DNA of 64,000 nt, taken from assembly GCF_001570865.1 (NCBI RefSeq), contig NZ_BCSM01000012.1, positions 1 to 64,000 of the forward strand. Direction: 5' to 3'. Position 1 is the stretch's first letter, and each line of letters begins with the position of its first letter. A program made the position numbers and the translations under genes. The DNA comes from Rothia kristinae NBRC 15354 (GTDB lineage Bacteria > Actinomycetota > Actinomycetes > Actinomycetales > Micrococcaceae). The notes below the pieces were generated by a model. That model saw only the letters and a program-made list of their open reading frames with translations. It ran no database searches and was not told the DNA's origin. Positions 59,778 through 64,000 of this stretch are shown in pieces.

Positions 59778-61679
59778 CTAGGCCAGCACCCGCAGGACCG
59801 CCTCGCCGTAGCGCTCCAGCTTCTTCGCTCCCACCCCACTGACCTCGGCCAGCGCGGCGCTCGAGCTGGGCCGGGCGCGGGCCAGCTCGATCAGGGTCGC
59901 GTCCGGGAAGACGACGTAGGCGGGCACCCCCTGCTCCCGGGCCTGCTCGGTGCGCCAGGCCCGCAGCCGCTCGAAGACCTCCCGGTCCTCCTCCCCCAGC
60001 TCCGCGGCCACCGTCGAGCGGGACCCCGTGGCACCAGTGCGGGACCGGGCGACCTTCGCGGTGCGCTCCGGGGTGACCCGCAGGGTCACGGTCTGCTCCC
60101 CGCGCAGGATAGGCCCGGCAGGCCCGGCCAGCTCCAGCGTCCCGTACTCCCCGGTCGCGGCGAGGATCCCGCGGGCCAGCAGCTGCCGGATGACCGCCCG
60201 CCAGGCGGTCTCGGACAGGTCAGCCCCGATCCCCCAGACGCTGAGCTGATCGTGGCGGGAGCGGGTGGAGCGTTCGTTGGGGGTGCCCCGCAGCACCGCG
60301 ATGATCTGCTGGGCGCCGAAGCGCTGGCCCCGCTCCCGGTCCAGGCGCACGACGGCGGAGAGCAGCTTCTGCACGGGAACGGTCGCATCCCAGCTGGCCG
60401 GCGGATTGAGGCAGGTATCGCAGTTGCCGCACGGACCCGTCTCCTGCCCGAAGTAGCGCAGGATCTGCACCCGTCGGCAGTCGGTGGTCTCACACAGGGC
60501 GAGCATCGCGTCCAGGTGGGCCCGCTGCACCCGCCGGTGCTCCTCGCTGCCCTCGGATTCGTCGATCATCCGCCGCAGCTGCACCACGTCCTGCAGCCCG
60601 TAGGCCAGCCAGGCGGTGGCGGGCAGCCCGTCGCGCCCAGCGCGCCCGGTCTCCTGGTAGTAGCCCTCCACGGATTTGGGCAGGTCCAGGTGAGCGACGA
60701 AGCGCACATCGGGTTTGTCGATGCCCATCCCGAAGGCGATGGTCGCGACCATGACCACCCCGTCCTCGCGCAGGAACCGACGCTGGCCCTCGGCCCGCTG
60801 CGCCTCGGACATCCCGGCATGGTAGGCCATCGCGTCCACCCCCTGGTCCCGCAGCCAGGCAGCGGTCTGCTCGACGCGGCGTCGGGACAGGCAGTAGACG
60901 ATGCCGGCCTCGCCGTCGTGCTCGGTGCGGATCAGGCGCAGCAGCTGCTGGCGGGCGGAGTTCTTCTCGGTGATGCGGTACTGGATGTTGGGCCGGTCGA
61001 AGCTGGCGACGAAGTGCTCGGCCCCCTGTAGGGCGAGCCGCTCGGTCAGCTCCCGGTGGGTCGCGGCGGTGGCGGTGGCGGTCAGGGCGATGCGCGGGAC
61101 CCCGGGGAAGCGATCGGCCAGCACGGACAGACCGAGGTAGTCCTTCCGGAAGTCGTGGCCCCACTGGGAGACGCAGTGCGCCTCGTCGATCGCGAACAGG
61201 GCCAGGCGCGTCCGGCCCAGCAGGTCCAGGGTGCGCTCCTGCACGAGCCGCTCCGGGGCGAGGTAGACCAGGTCGTAGTCCCCGGCCAGCAGTCCGCGCT
61301 CCACGGTCCGGGCCTGCTCGAGGTCCAGGGATGAGTTCAGGTACGCGGCGCGGATGCCCACCGCTTCCAGGGCCTCCACCTGGTCCTGCATCAGCGCGAT
61401 CAGCGGGGAGACGACGACGCCGGTGCCCTCCCGCAGGATCGCCGGGATCTGGTAGCACAGGGACTTCCCGCCGCCGGTGGGCATCAGCACGACGGCGTCG
61501 CCCCCGGCGGTGACCCGGTGGATGATCGCGGCCTGGTCCCCGCGGAAGGAGTCGTAGCCGAAGACGGTGCGCAGGACCTCCAGGGCCGGATCCTCGAGGG
61601 TGTCCGGGTGCTCGGCGGTGGTGTCCGCGCCGGTCCTCGCGGCAGGCGCGCCGGTGTCGGTGGTGGTTTCCTCGCTCAC
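59778..61679 (-). CDS. recQ: ATP-dependent DNA helicase RecQ
   Basis: 3'-5' helicase of 633 residues for recombination and fork repair. Q-motif-like GYDSFRGDQ, Walker A MPTGGGKS (66-73), DEAH box (165-168), [10 protein letters not shown] (motif VI), four-cysteine RecQ zinc region with the CGNCDTC cluster, RecQ-C winged helix and a C-terminal HRDC domain ([11 protein letters not shown]...[12 protein letters not shown]). GTG at 61679 lies 6 bases after TACGGT, giving a leaderless start; the open frame reaches 62936 only as a shadow. Confidence 0.94.
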   Translation of the reverse strand: MSEETTTDTGAPAARTGADTTAEHPDTLEDPALEVLRTVFGYDSFRGDQAAIIHRVTAGGDAVVLMPTGGGKSLCYQIPAILREGTGVVVSPLIALMQDQVEALEAVGIRAAYLNSSLDLEQARTVERGLLAGDYDLVYLAPERLVQERTLDLLGRTRLALFAIDEAHCVSQWGHDFRKDYLGLSVLADRFPGVPRIALTATATAATHRELTERLALQGAEHFVASFDRPNIQYRITEKNSARQQLLRLIRTEHDGEAGIVYCLSRRRVEQTAAWLRDQGVDAMAYHAGMSEAQRAEGQRRFLREDGVVMVATIAFGMGIDKPDVRFVAHLDLPKSVEGYYQETGRAGRDGLPATAWLAYGLQDVVQLRRMIDESEGSEEHRRVQRAHLDAMLALCETTDCRRVQILRYFGQETGPCGNCDTCLNPPASWDATVPVQKLLSAVVRLDRERGQRFGAQQIIAVLRGTPNERSTRSRHDQLSVWGIGADLSETAWRAVIRQLLARGILAATGEYGTLELAGPAGPILRGEQTVTLRVTPERTAKVARSRTGATGSRSTVAAELGEEDREVFERLRAWRTEQAREQGVPAYVVFPDATLIELARARPSSSAALAEVSGVGAKKLERYGEAVLRVLA

Positions 61680-61685
61680 CCTTCC

Positions 61686-61691
61686 ACCGTA
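61686..61691 (-). promoter_or_regulatory. Leaderless -10 element of recQ
   Basis: TACGGT on the minus strand ends 6 bases before the GTG start codon at 61679. Confidence 0.5.
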
Positions 61692-61829
61692 CCGGGGGGC
61701 GAGGCCTGGGGACCGTTCGGTCACAGCCCGAGCACAGGAGCACGGGGCTCCGGGCACAGGGTGGCTTCCTAGCGTGGAGACATCGGCAGGGGCCCCGACC
61801 GGGGCCCGCCGGGGAAGGGATGATCGGCC

Positions 61830-62483
61830 ATGACCACGGACTCCACCACCACGACCGCCGCGACCGGCGGCGACGCCGTCGCACGGTACCGCTACCTGCT
61901 GTCCACGAGCAGCCCGGATCAGATCGAGAAGGCCCACGAAGAGGCCTTCGCCGCGATGAGCGCGCAGGAGCGCCAGCAGGTCCTCACCGCCCTGTCCGGC
62001 TCGGGCGAGACCCCCGCGGACACCTCCTCCTCGTCGCTGGCTCGGGCGGCGACCCGACTGGAGATGAGGAAGCCCGGCACGCTCAGCAGTGTGCTCGGCT
62101 CCAGCGGGCTGGGGACCGGCGGCACGGTGCTGGCCTCGCTGGCCGCGGGCTTCGTGGGCTCCGCGGTGTGGGGTTCGCTGACCGGCGGGGACGGTGTCGG
62201 CGGTCGCCCCGGCCTGCTCTCCCGCCTGTTCGGCCGACACCGGGGCTTCGGGGCCGGAGGCGGCACGGGGCCGTTCGACGGCGGAGTGTTCAACAGCGGC
62301 CTGTTCGGCGGCGGGATGGGCGCCGGAAGGGGACGTGCGATGGGCGCCGGCTGGGGCGACGGGCCCGGAGGCGGCTCCCGCGGCGGCATGGGGCGGGGCG
62401 GCCCGGAGGGAGGACCCGGCGGGGGCATGGGCGGACCTGGCGGCATGGGCGGGCCCGGCGGTGGTCCCGGCGGGAGGTTCTGA
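61830..62483 (+). CDS. Hypothetical protein with glycine-rich tail and central hydrophobic segment
   Basis: 217 residues not assigned to a known function. Residues 15-55 form a helical domain ([39 protein letters not shown]) seen in other actinobacterial proteins with a Gly-rich tail. A Gly/Ala-rich hydrophobic stretch (about 95-122, with glycine-zipper character) suggests membrane insertion. Residues 140-217 are mostly Gly with Arg, Met, Phe and Pro, including several GGMGGPGG repeats. A TAGCGT -10 candidate lies at 61770-61775, and GAAGGG is upstream of the ATG. Confidence 0.7.
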   Translation: MTTDSTTTTAATGGDAVARYRYLLSTSSPDQIEKAHEEAFAAMSAQERQQVLTALSGSGETPADTSSSSLARAATRLEMRKPGTLSSVLGSSGLGTGGTVLASLAAGFVGSAVWGSLTGGDGVGGRPGLLSRLFGRHRGFGAGGGTGPFDGGVFNSGLFGGGMGAGRGRAMGAGWGDGPGGGSRGGMGRGGPEGGPGGGMGGPGGMGGPGGGPGGRF

Positions 62484-62516
62484 AGCCTCTCGCGAGCGGG
62501 CAGACGCCCCCGGGGG

Positions 62517-62556
62517 GACGACGGCCCGCCCGGCGCGTGCCGGGCGGGCCGTCGTC
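62517..62556. terminator. Perfect 18-bp hairpin between convergent genes
   Basis: Arms 62517-62534 and 62539-62556 pair perfectly with a 4-base loop. It lies between the Gly-rich protein stop (62483) and the aldehyde dehydrogenase stop (62572), with no T tract. A bidirectional terminator. Confidence 0.7.
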
Positions 62557-62571
62557 GTCGGGCTCGGTGGC

Positions 62572-63969
62572 TCAGTCAGCGACGTAGTACATGCGCTTGT
62601 TGACGAACTCGTCCATGCCCAGGGGGCCGAGTTCGCGGCCGAAGCCGGAGCGCTTGACCCCGCCGAACGGGATCTCGGGGCCCTCCCCGGCGGGGGTGTT
62701 GACGTTGGCCATGCCCACCTCCAGCCGCTCGGCCAGCCGCTGCGCTCGCGCCGTGTCCTGCGAGAACACGGCACCGCCCAGGCCGTACTGGGTGTCGTTG
62801 GCCAGGTGCAGCGCCTCCTCGTCGGAGGAGACGCGGTACACGGCGGCGACGGGGCCGAACAGCTCCTCCCGGTAGGCGTCCATCTCCGAGGTGATGCCGG
62901 TGAGCACCGCGGGAGCGTAGTAGGCGGAGGCCTCATCGCGCAGTCCCCCGCCGGCGACCAGCTCGGCGCCCTGCTCCACGGCCCGGCGCACCTGGGCGTC
63001 GAGGTTCTCCGCGGCGGCGCGGGAGGACATCGGGGTGAAGGTCTTGGCGTCGACGTCGATGGTCTCCCCCGGGGTCATGCCCTCGGCCAGGCTCTTCAGC
63101 TGCGCCACGAACTCGTCGTAGATGTCATCCATGACGATCAGCCGCTTGTTGGCGTTGCAGACCTGCCCGGTGTTGTAGATGCGGGTCTCCCAGGCGGTGC
63201 GGGCCGCGGCGGCGACGTCGTCGGTGTCCAGGATGACGTACGGGTCCGATCCGCCCAGCTCCAGCACGGCCTTCTTCAGGTGCTGACCGGCCAGCGCGCC
63301 GATGATCGACCCGGCCCGCTCGGAACCGGTCAGGGACACGCCCTGCACCCGGGGATCGGCGATGATCTCGGCGATCTGGTCGTGGGTGGCGAAGACGTTG
63401 GCGTAGACCCCTGCGGGGATGCCGGCGTCGTCCATGATCTGCTGGACGGCCTGGGCGGAGCGGGGGCAGATCTCCGCGTGCTTGAGGATGATTACGTTGC
63501 CGAGCATGAGGTTGGGCGCGGCGAAGCGGGCGATCTGGTAGTACGGGAAGTTCCACGGCATGATCCCGAGCAGCGCGCCGATGGGCCGCTTCTGCACGTA
63601 GGCCTTCCCGCCGGAGAAGGACTCGATCTCCTGATCCGCCCCGAGCTTGGGGCCGTTCTTGACGAAGTAGCCGAAGATGTCCGCGCAGAACTCGGCCTCC
63701 TCGACGCCCTCGGCGTGGGGCTTGCCCATCTCCTCGGTGATGATCCGCGCCAGCTCCTCCTTGCGCTCGGCGAACAGGTCTGCGACCTTCTGGACGATCT
63801 CGCCGCGCTGCTCGATGGTCTTCTCCGACCACGCGCGGTAGCCCTCCGCGGCCCGGGTCAGGATCTGCTGCACCTCCTCGTCGGTGGCGTGCTCGACGGT
63901 CTCCAGGACCTCACCGGTGGCGGGGTTCTGCACGCGGTATCCGTCAGTGGACATCTGCTTCTCAGCCAT
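62572..63969 (-). CDS. gabD: NAD(P)-dependent succinate-semialdehyde dehydrogenase-type aldehyde dehydrogenase
   Basis: 465 residues, complete. [35 protein letters not shown] (cofactor-site region, with Lys 163) and [10 protein letters not shown] (general base Glu 237) precede the catalytic Cys 271 in [22 protein letters not shown]-like [15 protein letters not shown] comes near the C-terminus. The LKHA form and overall length fit the actinobacterial GabD1-like succinate-semialdehyde dehydrogenases; other aldehydes are possible. AAGGAGAG precedes the ATG at 63969. The gene lies 31 bases from the window edge. Confidence 0.87.
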   Translation of the reverse strand: MAEKQMSTDGYRVQNPATGEVLETVEHATDEEVQQILTRAAEGYRAWSEKTIEQRGEIVQKVADLFAERKEELARIITEEMGKPHAEGVEEAEFCADIFGYFVKNGPKLGADQEIESFSGGKAYVQKRPIGALLGIMPWNFPYYQIARFAAPNLMLGNVIILKHAEICPRSAQAVQQIMDDAGIPAGVYANVFATHDQIAEIIADPRVQGVSLTGSERAGSIIGALAGQHLKKAVLELGGSDPYVILDTDDVAAAARTAWETRIYNTGQVCNANKRLIVMDDIYDEFVAQLKSLAEGMTPGETIDVDAKTFTPMSSRAAAENLDAQVRRAVEQGAELVAGGGLRDEASAYYAPAVLTGITSEMDAYREELFGPVAAVYRVSSDEEALHLANDTQYGLGGAVFSQDTARAQRLAERLEVGMANVNTPAGEGPEIPFGGVKRSGFGRELGPLGMDEFVNKRMYYVAD

Positions 63970-64000
63970 GGTCTCTCCTTGATGGTGTTCTGGGCCTCAT

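Noticed and set aside
1-64000. CRISPR arrays, IS elements, prophage, tRNA or rRNA genes
   Set aside because: No regularly spaced direct repeats, transposase or integrase motifs, or tRNA cloverleaf/rRNA sequence could be recognised on either strand.

Overview
This 64 kb window comes from a very G+C-rich actinobacterial chromosome. Three things support this: codon third positions are almost all G or C, there is a mycothiol-system gene (mycothione reductase), and there are classic actinobacterial neighbourhoods (the dcw cluster; idsA / Rv2175c-like / pknL / aroG; gcvH / garA / ftsR). Gene order fits the order Micrococcales. MurE carries DDPH where meso-diaminopimelate-adding enzymes have DNPR, so I infer L-lysine peptidoglycan of the Micrococcaceae kind; the genus is not resolved. 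No IS element, phage gene, CRISPR array, tRNA or rRNA was seen, and no gene-free stretch exceeds 300 bases.

Layout. 1-10.4 kb (minus): division and cell-wall (dcw) cluster, transcribed mraZ-rsmH-ftsL-like-ftsI-murE-murF-mraY-murD-ftsW, with tight 4-base overlaps and a set of MraZ-type repeats upstream of mraZ. 10.6-21 kb: DUF3040 protein, dinB, the polyprenyl diphosphate synthase idsA, a divergent Rv2175c-like DNA-binding protein and PknL kinase pair, class II DAHP synthase with a PlsC-type acyltransferase, an esterase and a FadD15-like acyl-CoA synthetase. 21-33.3 kb: mycothione reductase, pyruvate carboxylase, an orphan ParA, two MerR regulators (one FtsR-like), GarA, GcvH and a large bifunctional PutA. 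33.4-36 kb: a LysR regulator divergent from putA, a membrane gene broken by an in-frame TGA, and a DUF389 transporter-like protein. 36-41.4 kb: glycerol uptake and catabolism (glpD, glpF, glpK) with a divergent SorC-type regulator. 41.6-48.9 kb: DNA glycosylase Tag, MarR, an enone-type reductase, DUF1304, a stand-alone FabH, TetR plus a GAP-family membrane protein, and an unusual ABC-class ATPase.

48.9-55 kb holds the most distinctive block: a six-gene, fully overlapping carotenoid operon crtYc-crtYd-crtU-crtB-crtI-P450. CrtB and CrtI would make lycopene from GGPP, the split cyclase beta-carotene, and CrtU (desaturase/methyltransferase) the aromatic carotenoid isorenieratene. The terminal P450 may hydroxylate it, as known in Brevibacterium linens. 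crtE is absent, so GGPP probably comes from the idsA gene at 12.8 kb or from elsewhere. 55-64 kb: thioesterase, PspC protein, dicarboxylate/amino-acid:cation symporter, NagD-like phosphatase, a DUF559 nuclease-like protein, RecQ, a glycine-rich membrane protein and a GabD-type aldehyde dehydrogenase.

Two window-wide patterns stand out. First, at least twelve genes have a -10-like hexamer ending only 6-7 bases before the start codon, the geometry of leaderless mRNAs; this also settled several starts. Second, a 50-base element occurs three times between 57.5 and 59.8 kb, with two interleaved inverted repeats that could form alternative hairpins or a pseudoknot.
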